35,323 nt of DNA, taken from assembly GCA_944386345.1 (NCBI GenBank), contig CALXAR010000012.1:1-35323 (forward strand). Direction: 5' to 3'. Source of the DNA: an uncultured Clostridia bacterium (GTDB lineage: Bacteria > Bacillota > Clostridia > TANB77 > CAG-465). A model generated the notes under the pieces. The model was not told the DNA's origin. It worked only from the letters and a program-made list of their open reading frames with translations, and did not search any database. The translations under genes and the position numbers were made by a program. Shown here in pieces: positions 1-8,593 of this stretch. The number at the start of each line of letters is the position of its first letter. Positions within the stretch are counted from its first letter, which is position 1.

Positions 1-3000
1 GTAACTTCATCACTTAATACTTTATCTGTTCCTATTTCTTTATAGTTTACTATTACTTTTGTCTCTTTCTTTACAAATCCCGCATTTACATTTGATACTA
101 CTAACTTTGATGAGGTATCACTATTTAAAGCTGTTATTATATCGGTAGAAAAATCTGCATTAATTTTACTATTTATAGTAACATTTGAGCCTACTTCTTT
201 TTCAACAGCTTGATATTTATTATCTAATATTTTAAATAATACTCTATAGTTTCCTTTTGGTAAATTTTTAAAACTATAATATCCTTCTTCGTCTGTTCTT
301 ATTGTAGTTAAAATATTTCCATAAACATCATTTACCTGCTCGTTATTTTCATTTACAATGGTTACTTCAGCATTTTTTACTAGTTCATCTTTTCCTTGTG
401 TATATACTGAGTCATAATCCTTATCTATAAATACAAAGCCATCTAATTCTCTACTTATTACTTGAGCTTTAACAATTGATGATGTAAGTTCTTCAGTGTT
501 TAGATTTGTTTGTGCTGTTGCTAAATTACAATATACATCTTCAACTTCATTATTTTCCGGTGTTAAATATATATTTACTTCTATTCTCTCTTGCTCTGTT
601 GCTGTTCCTTTTAAGGCAATAGCTGTAGCATAATTATTTATTGTCTCATTAGAGTCTACTAAATTCCATCCATCTACTTGATTTAGAAAATCATCTTTTG
701 AGGAATAATCATTTCTAATATCATTATTATTTATATAATATATTTCTACTCCATCTTGACTTAAAGGATTATTATTCTTATCGTATCTTAATACTTCTAT
801 TTTATTTAACTTATAGCTTCCGTTAAAATTTGTACCTCTTGAGTCACCATTATATGGTAGTACGTCTAGTAACTGAAAATCTGGTATTACTCCATCTGTA
901 TTATTTTTATATGTTAATGTATATTTTATTTCATCATTAAGCTCTATAGATTCTTTTTCAACTGTTTTATATAATCTATGTGATGCTAAATTTATTATCT
1001 GATTTGTATACGTTGATGTTCTCTTATCCTCTGTTATATTTCCAACTTTATCTGGATCTGCAAAAATAACTACAGAGTTAGTAAACTGAGTACCATTTAC
1101 TGTAGATTCATCTATATGCGCTTGATAATATATAGGCTCAATTTCTTTTCCAACTTCACAATTATATATGTACCATACTAAAGTCGTACTACCATCAGAA
1201 TTATTTTTAATTTCTGGTTCTCCATAATCACAACTTCCTGTTACATACTTAAGTCCTGCTGGAAGTGTATCTGTAAGCTTAATAGTAACATTATTTATTT
1301 CTACATTAACATTTGATATTTTATTTAAAATAGGACTAATTTTATATGTTATATCATATTCATTTTTTGATATGTCATAATTTACTTTCTCATTTCCGTA
1401 TTCATCAACAGAGATTTTTTCAACACCTAAGTCGGCTGCAATTACTAGTAGACTATTTCCATAAAGGTTACCTCCACTATGAGTTCCTGAAATAAACTTA
1501 CCGTTTTCGTCATATTCTGTTTTTATATAATCTCTATTTCCAAAGTCCCATGTAGGAGTTGGTAAAGTAACATCCTTATTTGTTATAGTATATACATCTC
1601 TATCTAAATAGTCCTTCCACATTTTAGTTCTTTGGACAAATCCATAAGTCTCTCCAATTTTAGCATCTTCTTTTACTTTTAATGAAACATACACATTATT
1701 ATTGTCCCCTGTAGTTCTAGTTAAAACTCCTGTTGTCGATTCAATGTACTCTCCTACACATACATAGCCTTCTGGAATTTCTTCTATTGTATCAAACACT
1801 AACATATCTTCTACATTTGCATTTATCATCTCATCCTTATCTGACCAATTTGTTCCATCGGGTTTTGTAACATACCATACATTAAATTCCATATCTCCAG
1901 CAAATGATGCTTTATAATATTCAGTTTTCCTACTTGTTAATATCGGCTCAAATGCACTACCATCAAATTTTAAAAATTTAGTGGCACTATATATATCAAA
2001 ATCATTTGTAACTCCAACACCAAATTTCATTAGCAATGTGAAATTTTGTCCTAATGATACAAACCCATCGCCAGCACCACCACGCGACTCAATAGTATAT
2101 CCTCCGTAATAATCCTGAAAATACAAAGACTGTGAATACGTTCCATCTTTATATATAACATGATTAACAGTTGTTGCATCATCACTTGTTACCATTTGTG
2201 TATTAGTATTAGCTCCAGAAACTGATGTTGCATTAAAGTTAATATCGCTTAGAGTTAAATAATAGTTTCTGTCCTCCATTGTAGAGCTATAATTATCAGG
2301 TACAAATATTTGAAAATATCCAACACTAAAGCATCCTATATTTTGAGGATAAACTATAGATGTGCCTAAAGCTCCCCAACCATAATTCCATATAGGGAAT
2401 GTTCCATCAAATTCATAATTTTTTACTGTAACATGAAGAATATCGCCCTCTTGCTCTATAGTGTAATCTCCGGAATCATATACGCTATATCTTCGCTCAT
2501 TATGAATCACTCCTAGTGGCATGTTATTTTGATATCTATTATATCCATTTCCAAAATTCATAATTCTATCTGGAATAACACCATAATTGTTCAGATCATT
2601 TACTTTATAATTCCAAAGAACTGGTGTACAATCGTCTGTTATATCTTCTCGTTCTGTAGATTCAAATTCAGTTCTCTCAAGTTTCATATCAATATCAAAA
2701 GTTATTTCACCTGTTGGATACTCTATTCCTTTTAGTCCTTTAGAAGAATTTTCATTATATAGTTGCAATAAAATTCCATAACCATACATTCTTCCAAGAG
2801 TATCACCTTCACCATAGTCAACAGTCATCTTGTTTTTTAAATTACTATTTTGAGTGATTTTCACATTATATCTAGGTGCAGCGCTTACTTTAATTTTATC
2901 AGGTACAATTTTTTTATAATCTGATTCTTCATTTCCATTTAACCAAATACTAAATTCTGGCTGAAATTCAGTTTCATTAGAAGCGCCAAGTATTGACACT

Positions 3001-3467
3001 ACAAACACCAAAGTCTGTTTACCTGGAATTGTTGTTGCTGAAGTAGACATTTGATAATATCCAGTAAGAGTCATTCCATCATCTGAGACTTGTGGTTCTT
3101 CAATCCAAATCATTGATTCTAAATCCCATTTAGCAGTACTAGAGTTTAACTCTGAAGGCAATTTTGCCTCAAAATATATTCTTCCACCAGTATAACTATT
3201 TACGTCAGCGTTATTTATTACCATTGTATTTTCTACTGTCCAAGTAACTTGGTCAAAGGAACGAACAACATTATTATCCTCACTACTATCATTTCCTGGA
3301 TCGTCATTTTCATCAAATGGACCTGTACCAGTTTTTGTTTGTATTATTTGTGAAGAGGATATAGTTGCTCCATTGTCTGGCAATTCTTCTACCGCATTTA
3401 CTGAATTAAATATACTTAAAAAACAAATTATAGTTATAATAAATAGTAATAATTTTATTTTTTTCAT
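1..3467 (-). CDS. Large secreted surface/adhesin-like protein, C-terminus missing
   Basis: Checking every codon in this frame found no stop from the ATG at 3467 to the window edge, so at least 1155 residues are encoded and the gene is cut at its 3' end. The SD AGAGG lies 7 bases before this ATG; another in-frame ATG at 3473 is too close to it. Residues 1-25 form a signal peptide (MKKIKLLLF... ending VNA, likely cleaved before VEELP). After a long Asn/Thr/Tyr-rich beta-type region come two DUF11-like or isopeptide-type segments (about 676-806 and 826-986; motifs ITYKISP and IKYTLTYKNN). An SdrD_B-like domain follows at about 1003-1076 (GFVFIDKDYD, DEEGYYSFKNLPKGNYRV), then the start of a MucBP-like repeat (VIVNYKEIGTDKVL). 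The architecture is that of a stalk-like adhesin. The wall anchor, if any, lies outside the window. The ligand is unknown. Confidence 0.85.
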   Translation of the reverse strand, partial: MKKIKLLLFIITIICFLSIFNSVNAVEELPDNGATISSSQIIQTKTGTGPFDENDDPGNDSSEDNNVVRSFDQVTWTVENTMVINNADVNSYTGGRIYFEAKLPSELNSSTAKWDLESMIWIEEPQVSDDGMTLTGYYQMSTSATTIPGKQTLVFVVSILGASNETEFQPEFSIWLNGNEESDYKKIVPDKIKVSAAPRYNVKITQNSNLKNKMTVDYGEGDTLGRMYGYGILLQLYNENSSKGLKGIEYPTGEITFDIDMKLERTEFESTEREDITDDCTPVLWNYKVNDLNNYGVIPDRIMNFGNGYNRYQNNMPLGVIHNERRYSVYDSGDYTIEQEGDILHVTVKNYEFDGTFPIWNYGWGALGTSIVYPQNIGCFSVGYFQIFVPDNYSSTMEDRNYYLTLSDINFNATSVSGANTNTQMVTSDDATTVNHVIYKDGTYSQSLYFQDYYGGYTIESRGGAGDGFVSLGQNFTLLMKFGVGVTNDFDIYSATKFLKFDGSAFEPILTSRKTEYYKASFAGDMEFNVWYVTKPDGTNWSDKDEMINANVEDMLVFDTIEEIPEGYVCVGEYIESTTGVLTRTTGDNNNVYVSLKVKEDAKIGETYGFVQRTKMWKDYLDRDVYTITNKDVTLPTPTWDFGNRDYIKTEYDENGKFISGTHSGGNLYGNSLLVIAADLGVEKISVDEYGNEKVNYDISKNEYDITYKISPILNKISNVNVEINNVTIKLTDTLPAGLKYVTGSCDYGEPEIKNNSDGSTTLVWYIYNCEVGKEIEPIYYQAHIDESTVNGTQFTNSVVIFADPDKVGNITEDKRTSTYTNQIINLASHRLYKTVEKESIELNDEIKYTLTYKNNTDGVIPDFQLLDVLPYNGDSRGTNFNGSYKLNKIEVLRYDKNNNPLSQDGVEIYYINNNDIRNDYSSKDDFLNQVDGWNLVDSNETINNYATAIALKGTATEQERIEVNIYLTPENNEVEDVYCNLATAQTNLNTEELTSSIVKAQVISRELDGFVFIDKDYDSVYTQGKDELVKNAEVTIVNENNEQVNDVYGNILTTIRTDEEGYYSFKNLPKGNYRVLFKILDNKYQAVEKEVGSNVTINSKINADFSTDIITALNSDTSSKLVVSNVNAGFVKKETKVIVNYKEIGTDKVLSDEV

Positions 3468-3504
3468 AATCATACCTCTTTTTTTATTTTTCTCATATAT
3501 TTTT

Positions 3505-3533
3505 ATATTATCCTATAAAGCAACAATATTCAA
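3505..3533 (-). promoter_or_regulatory. Sigma-A promoter of the surface protein gene
   Basis: On the minus strand TTGAAT (3533-3528) and TAATAT (3510-3505) are separated by 17 bases. The predicted start of transcription gives a leader of about 30 bases before the SD. Confidence 0.6.
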
Positions 3534-3553
3534 TAAAATATGAAATAATTAAG

Positions 3554-3584
3554 AAAAAAATAGAATGCAAATGCATTCTATTTT
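3554..3584 (-). terminator. Intrinsic terminator after the TSCPD gene
   Basis: A 13-bp inverted repeat (3557-3569 with 3572-3584, core TAGAATGCA/TGCATTCTA) is followed on the minus strand by a run of U (complement of 3554-3560). It lies 4 bases beyond the TSCPD stop and closes the 484-aa/fba/TSCPD unit. Confidence 0.8.
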
Positions 3585-3587
3585 TGT

Positions 3588-3851
3588 TTATTTTTTTATA
3601 ATCTCTTCTAAAGCTCTAGATAATTGATCAGGACAAGATGTGCCTTTTACTCCACAAGGAATTCCTTTAAGCATCTTTATTACTTCTTCTATCTTTCTTC
3701 CTTCAACAAGTTTTGATACTCCAAGTGTATTTCCTGGACATCCACCGATTATTTTTACTGAATTTATAGTTTCAGTTTTATCATCTATATCAATTATCAT
3801 TTGCTTTGAGCACGTTCCTCTTGGTGTATATGTATATTGCATATTTTGCAC
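3588..3851 (-). CDS. TSCPD-domain protein (TIGR03905-like)
   Basis: This 87-residue protein is a single TSCPD domain. It carries the YTPRGTCSKQ start, the IIGGCPGN turn and the family signature GTSCPDQL near the C-terminus, with cysteines at the conserved places. Domains of this family occur alone or attached to some adenosylcobalamin-dependent ribonucleotide reductases; the stand-alone form has no proven function that I know of. The SD GAGGTG lies 6 bases before the ATG. The gene starts right at the end of the aldolase gene, so the two are almost certainly cotranscribed, though that does not show a link to glycolysis. Confidence 0.8.
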   Translation of the reverse strand: MQNMQYTYTPRGTCSKQMIIDIDDKTETINSVKIIGGCPGNTLGVSKLVEGRKIEEVIKMLKGIPCGVKGTSCPDQLSRALEEIIKK

Positions 3852-3853
3852 CT

Positions 3854-4798
3854 CTATGCTTTACCAGCACAACCTAAAACATCTTCAATCTTATGTTTTA
3901 CCATGTCTTTAACAGCTGTTCTTGCTTGACCTAAATATGTTCTTGGATCAAAAACTTCAGGCTTATTTGTAAAGCATTCTCTAATATTTGCTGTCATTGC
4001 GAGTCTAATATCACTATCAATATTAATCTTACATACAGCCATAGTTGCTGCTTTTCTTAGCATATCTTCTGGAACACCTTTTGCTCCTGGAATTTTTCCA
4101 CCATATTCATTACACATTTTTACAAATTCTTGTGGAACTGAAGATGCACCATGTAATACAATAGGAAATCCTGGTAGTCTTTTACCAATCTCTTCTAGTA
4201 TATCAAATCTTAATTTCGCATCTCCTTTAAATTTATACGCTCCATGGCTTGTTCCTATAGCTATTGCCAATGAGTCACATCCTGTTCTTTTAACAAACTC
4301 AACAGCCTCATCTGGATTTGTGTACATAGCATCATCAGCTGATACATTTACATCATCTTCAATACCTGCAAGTTTTCCAAGCTCTGCCTCAACAACAACT
4401 CCTCTTGCATGTGCATATTCAACAACTTTTTTTGTTAGTTCTACATTTTCTTCAAATGAATATTTAGAGCCATCTATCATTACAGATGTAAATCCACTGT
4501 CAATACAGTCTTTACAAGTCTCAAAATCTGGTCCATGATCTAGATGTAAAACAACTGGAATATCTTTTCCTGATTGTTTATTGCATTCAATAGCAGCTTC
4601 AACCAATTTTTTTAAGTATATTGGATTAGCATACTTTCTTGCTCCAGCCGATACTTGAAGTATAACTGGTGAATTAGTTTCGTTTGCAGCTTCCATTATA
4701 CCTTGTACTATTTCCATATTGTTTACATTGAAAGCACCAATTGCATATCCTCCTTCATAAGCTTTTTTAAACATTTCTTCTGTTGTTACAAGTCCCAT
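3854..4798 (-). CDS. fba: Fructose-bisphosphate aldolase, class II
   Basis: Zinc-dependent aldolase of glycolysis and gluconeogenesis that interconverts fructose 1,6-bisphosphate with dihydroxyacetone phosphate and glyceraldehyde 3-phosphate in the cytoplasm. The 314-residue length fits the class IIB (FbaA/GatY-like) family. Visible signatures are GAFNVNN at 21-27, HLDHG with catalytic Asp87 and zinc ligand His88, GTSHGAYKF with His185, and LHGASS with His216. The INIDSD motif that closes the phosphate site is also present. The start is fixed by a strong SD (AAAGGAGGT) just upstream. It sits between the unknown 484-residue gene, 20 bases upstream, and the TSCPD gene, and is probably in one operon with both. 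Confidence 0.96.
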   Translation of the reverse strand: MGLVTTEEMFKKAYEGGYAIGAFNVNNMEIVQGIMEAANETNSPVILQVSAGARKYANPIYLKKLVEAAIECNKQSGKDIPVVLHLDHGPDFETCKDCIDSGFTSVMIDGSKYSFEENVELTKKVVEYAHARGVVVEAELGKLAGIEDDVNVSADDAMYTNPDEAVEFVKRTGCDSLAIAIGTSHGAYKFKGDAKLRFDILEEIGKRLPGFPIVLHGASSVPQEFVKMCNEYGGKIPGAKGVPEDMLRKAATMAVCKINIDSDIRLAMTANIRECFTNKPEVFDPRTYLGQARTAVKDMVKHKIEDVLGCAGKA

Positions 4799-4818
4799 AA
4801 AAATACCTCCTTTAAATT

Positions 4819-6273
4819 TTAACCATTTGGTCTCTTGTGTCTTCTATATCTTTCATATTCTGTTTCTTGCGCAACTTGTTCTTTATATGCATTTTCCTTT
4901 ATCTTATCTTCTATATCATTATTTCTATCTTCAGCAATTTTTTCTAATTCTTCAGGTGATTTATCCTCAATATTATTAACTTGTCTAAGACTTGCAAAAA
5001 AGTCTGCATCGCTTTTTTCTTCTTCTTGCTCTACTTCTCTTTTAGTCTCAGCAACACTTGCTTGCTTTGGCATCTGTTCTATATTTTCATCATATACTCT
5101 CTTATCTCTTTGAGCATCTCCAATCTCTTTTGCTGAAGCAAAATCACCCTTATCAATTGAATCTTTTTGCTGTGCTTTTGACTCTTCAAAAGTCCTAGCA
5201 TCTCTTTCTTTTTGTATTTTTTCTATATCATATATATTATCTGCCATTTTTGATTCTGTTACTCTCTCTACTTTTCCATCTTTAGTATTAAATCGGTTAT
5301 TAACTGCTGATGTTTTCTCAAGATTAGCCTCTTTAGCAAGCTTTTCGTTTTTTCCTTGAATTTGTAAATCTTTTGTATACTCACTAAGAGACGGAATATT
5401 TTGAATCAAATCTAAATTAGCTTTTTCATAATCTTGCTTAAATAGTGCTTTTTCTTGTGGTGATTTATTAGGATCTTTTAATGCTTTTATATACATTAAG
5501 TATTTTTCTTCTCTAATTGAATATAACCTATTTATTAATGCTGTTCTATTACCTGTATTATTCTCAATTCCTCTTTGATTGTAATCAAATTTTGATTTAA
5601 AATCTTGCTTTTTTTCTTTAATTTGCTTTACATTTGATATATCCTTTCCTGTATGGTTATGATATAATAGATCAATTTTTTCTAGATTTTTCTCCATTGC
5701 AAGAATCTCAATAGCATCTTTTGTTCCAAGTGCTATTTCCATACTCTCATATTGTGCATCTTTTATTCTTAATACCTTTGCTGAATAATCTGAATACATT
5801 CTTTTATATGCCGCCTCATATACTTTAGACTGCAACTCTTTTTTCTTGTCTTTTAAGCCTATATCTTTTCCTTTATTTTCTTTTTGCTCATTTTCTAGAT
5901 CTTTTTTGATCTGTTCTCTTGTATTTTTATCAACACCTTCTAAAGAAGAATCAACTTCCTCTTCCATAATATTTTTCTCTAACTGCTCATTTTCAATAGC
6001 CTCTTTATTTAAGTCGTCCATAGATAGCTTTAAATACTTCTTCATCAATTCTTTTTGTATATCTTCTTTGCTATCTTTAGCATACTTTTCAAGTATTTGA
6101 TCATTTATATCTAGTGTTTCTTTAAATTTCTTTTTTGTTAACTTACCAATTTCTAAATATGAAGCCTTTATATTCTTATCTCCATAAAATTCAGCTAGTT
6201 TTTCATTTACATTATAGTCTTTACTAAAGCTAAGTGAATCTTTAATTCCAGAAAACCTATCTAAAAATCCCAT
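4819..6273 (-). CDS. Unrecognised charged, coiled-coil-rich 484-residue protein
   Basis: I do not recognise this protein. It has no signal peptide and no membrane span, and it is very rich in Lys, Glu, Asp and Gln. Long helical heptad-like stretches (about 30-150, 180-300 and 340-470) suggest extended coiled coils. The N-terminus, MGFLDRFSGIKDSLSFSKDY, could form an amphipathic helix and loosely recalls the membrane-binding start of PspA-type proteins; that is inference. The C-terminus is basic and ends ERYRRHKRPNG. The SD GAGGGG lies just before the ATG, and a promoter lies at 6297-6325. It is the first gene of the unit leading into fba. A structural or scaffold role is possible, but nothing in the sequence proves one. 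Confidence 0.75.
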   Translation of the reverse strand: MGFLDRFSGIKDSLSFSKDYNVNEKLAEFYGDKNIKASYLEIGKLTKKKFKETLDINDQILEKYAKDSKEDIQKELMKKYLKLSMDDLNKEAIENEQLEKNIMEEEVDSSLEGVDKNTREQIKKDLENEQKENKGKDIGLKDKKKELQSKVYEAAYKRMYSDYSAKVLRIKDAQYESMEIALGTKDAIEILAMEKNLEKIDLLYHNHTGKDISNVKQIKEKKQDFKSKFDYNQRGIENNTGNRTALINRLYSIREEKYLMYIKALKDPNKSPQEKALFKQDYEKANLDLIQNIPSLSEYTKDLQIQGKNEKLAKEANLEKTSAVNNRFNTKDGKVERVTESKMADNIYDIEKIQKERDARTFEESKAQQKDSIDKGDFASAKEIGDAQRDKRVYDENIEQMPKQASVAETKREVEQEEEKSDADFFASLRQVNNIEDKSPEELEKIAEDRNNDIEDKIKENAYKEQVAQETEYERYRRHKRPNG

Positions 6274-6296
6274 ACTATCCCCTCATCTCTTTTATT

Positions 6297-6325
6297 ATTC
6301 TACTATATATACTTCTAAAATTCAA
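6297..6325 (-). promoter_or_regulatory. Sigma-A promoter of the 484-aa/fba/TSCPD unit
   Basis: TTGAAT (6325-6320) and TAGAAT (6302-6297) on the minus strand with a 17-base spacer, directly upstream of the SD of the 484-residue gene. Confidence 0.55.
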
Positions 6326-6338
6326 GAGAAACAAATAA

Positions 6339-7094
6339 TTAAAAATCTAAATCTAATTCAACTGGGCAATGATCACTGCCATATATTTCTGTATGAATTT
6401 TTGCATCTTTAATTTTTTCTTTTAGGCTATCAGATACAATAAAGTAATCTATTCTCCAACCAATATTTTTCTCTCTTGCTTGCCTCATATATGACCACCA
6501 AGAATACTCTACTTTATCAGGATATAAGTATCTATATGTATCAATAAATCCTGAAGAGAGTAATCTTGTCATTTTCTCTCTTTCTTCATCTGTAAATCCA
6601 GCACTAAAATGATTAGTCTTAGGATTTTTTATATCGATTTCTTCATGTGCTACATTTAAATCACCACAGTAAACAACTGGCTTACTTTCCTCAAGCCTTT
6701 TAAAGTATTTTAGTATCTCATCTTCCCAAGTCATCCTATAATTAAGTCTTTCAAGCTCTCTTTTAGAATTTGGTGTATAGCAACATACAAGATAAAATTT
6801 ATCATATTCAAGAGTTATAATTCTTCCTTCTTGATCATGTTCTTCTATTCCTAGTCCATATGAAACACTTAGTGGCTTTTGTTTTGTAAATACCATTGTT
6901 CCTGAATAACCTTTTTTTACAGCACAATTAATATATCTATAATATCCCTCAAATTGAATAGCATCTGCTTGATTTTCTTGAAGTTTTGTCTCTTGTATAC
7001 AAAACACATCAGCATTTATCTCATTAAAAAAGTCATTAAATCCCTTAGTAATACAGGCTCTTATTCCATTTACATTCCATGATATTAATTTCAT
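6339..7094 (-). CDS. xth: Exodeoxyribonuclease III (AP endonuclease)
   Basis: A base-excision-repair enzyme that cuts DNA at abasic sites and removes 3' blocking groups; member of the exonuclease-endonuclease-phosphatase family. With the start used here it has 251 residues, typical for XthA/ExoA. Motifs in order are MKLISWNVNGIRA at the start, CIQETKLQ (metal-binding Glu), YCGDLNVAHEEID (catalytic Asp/Asn) and the C-terminal GSDHCPV (catalytic Asp-His). A longer frame exists upstream, but the ATG at 7094 is preceded by AAAGGAGGG, and its A is shared with the TAA stop of rnhB (TAATG), so 7094 is the real start. It is the last gene of the trmN6-rsmI-rnhB-xth unit. Confidence 0.95.
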   Translation of the reverse strand: MKLISWNVNGIRACITKGFNDFFNEINADVFCIQETKLQENQADAIQFEGYYRYINCAVKKGYSGTMVFTKQKPLSVSYGLGIEEHDQEGRIITLEYDKFYLVCCYTPNSKRELERLNYRMTWEDEILKYFKRLEESKPVVYCGDLNVAHEEIDIKNPKTNHFSAGFTDEEREKMTRLLSSGFIDTYRYLYPDKVEYSWWSYMRQAREKNIGWRIDYFIVSDSLKEKIKDAKIHTEIYGSDHCPVELDLDF

Positions 7095-7729
7095 TATTTT
7101 CCCTCCTTTAAAAATTTTGAACAAAAACTAGGCCTATGTATTGGTGTTAGTCCATATTTTTTTATAGCTTCTATGTGAGCTTTTGTTCCATATCCTTTAT
7201 GTCTTGCAAAGCCATATTCTGGATACTCTTTATCCCAATTGATAAGTAGTCTATCTCTTGTTACTTTTGCTATAATTGATGCTGCAGCAATAGATTCAGA
7301 TTTAGCATCTCCAGAGACTACTGTTTTTCCATCAATGTCTATATCAATCATCTGATTACCATCTATTAAAACAAAGTCTGGCTTTATTTTAAGATTTTTG
7401 ATGGCTTGCTTCATAGCAAGTTTTGTAGCATTTAAAATATTTACTTTTTCAATAACAGCCACATCACTCATACCTATCCCAACTGCAACTGCTTTTTCCA
7501 TAATTACATCATATAATTCTTCTCTTTTTTTCTCAGAGAGCTTCTTAGAATCATTAACTCCTTCTATCATATCATCTTTATTTAATATTACTGCTGCAGC
7601 AACTACAGGACCACAAAGAGGACCTCTTCCCGCCTCATCTACACCACAAACAAGCTTATATCCTTTTTGATATAAGCTATCTTCTATCTCTAGCATATGT
7701 TTTAATCTCTCTTCTTCTTTTTCTTTCAT
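7094..7729 (-). CDS. rnhB: Ribonuclease HII
   Basis: Degrades the RNA strand of RNA-DNA hybrids and removes single ribonucleotides from DNA. At 211 residues it is complete. The signature CGVDEAGRGPLCGPV gives the catalytic Asp31-Glu32 pair. IDGNQ and the block SIIAKVTRDRL plus HKGYGTKAH further on supply the rest of the active site. The SD AAGGGGG precedes the ATG at 7729, only 9 bases after the rsmI stop. The stop overlaps the xth start by one base, which implies translational coupling of two DNA-maintenance enzymes. Confidence 0.96.
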   Translation of the reverse strand: MKEKEEERLKHMLEIEDSLYQKGYKLVCGVDEAGRGPLCGPVVAAAVILNKDDMIEGVNDSKKLSEKKREELYDVIMEKAVAVGIGMSDVAVIEKVNILNATKLAMKQAIKNLKIKPDFVLIDGNQMIDIDIDGKTVVSGDAKSESIAAASIIAKVTRDRLLINWDKEYPEYGFARHKGYGTKAHIEAIKKYGLTPIHRPSFCSKFLKEGK

Positions 7730-7738
7730 ATTTCCCCC

Positions 7739-8593
7739 TTATAGCTCTAGGCACTTTTTATATACCTCATTTTTATTTACTCCAAGCTCTTTTGCAACTC
7801 TTTTTATTGCTTCTTTTTTTTCTATTCCAGAGCCCATATATTCTTTTACTAAATTAACAGGATCTATTTTTCCAAGTTCTTCTTTTCTCTTTTCTTCTAG
7901 TTCAAGCTCATTTCGTCCTTCAACTATTAAGACTATCTCGCCTTTAATTCCATTTTCTTCTATATCCTTAATTGCATCTTTAAAAGTTGTATGCCTGTAC
8001 TCCTCATGAATTTTTGTGAGCTCTCTACATATACATATATCTCTCTGTCCAAATGTCTCATACATATCTTTTAGAGTATATAATATCTTATGAGGTGCTT
8101 CATAAAAGATCATAGTACGTATATCATCTTTTAGCTCATTAAGTCTTTTTATTCTTTGCTTTTTTGATACAGACAAGAATCCTTCAAAAGAAAATCTTGT
8201 TGAGTCCATTCCAGATTTTACAATAGCTGTAATTAGAGCTGTAACACCTGGTACTACTTCTATTTTATAATTATTTTCTACTAAATATCTAACAAGTCCT
8301 TGTCCTGGATCTGAGATAATTGGCATTCCAGCATCGGATACAAGTGCTATATTTTTCCCAGCATCAAGTAGCTCAACAACCATTTGAACTTTTGCCTCTT
8401 CGTTATGTCTATGATAGCTTATTAGCTGCTTTGATATATTTAAATGATTTAATAGCTTTAATGTCTGTCTTGTATCCTCAGCAAGAATTATATCAACGTT
8501 TTGTAGTGTCTCAATTGCTCTTAGTGTAATATCTTTTAAATTACCTATAGGAGTACCAACTATATATAATACTCCTCTTTTATCTGTATTCAT
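7739..8593 (-). CDS. rsmI: 16S rRNA (cytidine1402-2'-O)-methyltransferase
   Basis: Methylates the ribose of C1402 in the ribosomal decoding centre using S-adenosylmethionine. It belongs to the tetrapyrrole-methylase fold family, shown by LYIVGTPIGNLKDITLRA at the N-terminus, the LAEDTRQT block and DAGMPIISDPG. The 284-residue length is normal. The C-terminal part (about 240-284) holds the small helical extension ending in GVNKNEVYK. The ATG shares its A with the TAA stop of the upstream methyltransferase (TAATG), the same coupling as in rnhB-xth. This pairing of a YabB-type methyltransferase with rsmI is common in Firmicutes. Confidence 0.95.
   Translation of the reverse strand: MNTDKRGVLYIVGTPIGNLKDITLRAIETLQNVDIILAEDTRQTLKLLNHLNISKQLISYHRHNEEAKVQMVVELLDAGKNIALVSDAGMPIISDPGQGLVRYLVENNYKIEVVPGVTALITAIVKSGMDSTRFSFEGFLSVSKKQRIKRLNELKDDIRTMIFYEAPHKILYTLKDMYETFGQRDICICRELTKIHEEYRHTTFKDAIKDIEENGIKGEIVLIVEGRNELELEEKRKEELGKIDPVNLVKEYMGSGIEKKEAIKRVAKELGVNKNEVYKKCLEL

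Noticed and set aside
2529-2735. 68-codon plus-strand frame
   Set aside because: It lies inside and antisense to the continuous surface protein gene and has no SD; a shadow frame.
3640-3912. 90-codon plus-strand frame over the TSCPD gene
   Set aside because: Antisense shadow of two well-recognised genes.
7095-7124. N-terminal extension of xth (MFKIFKGGKI)
   Set aside because: It would overlap the end of rnhB, and the SD AAAGGAGGG lies inside it, serving the ATG at 7094.
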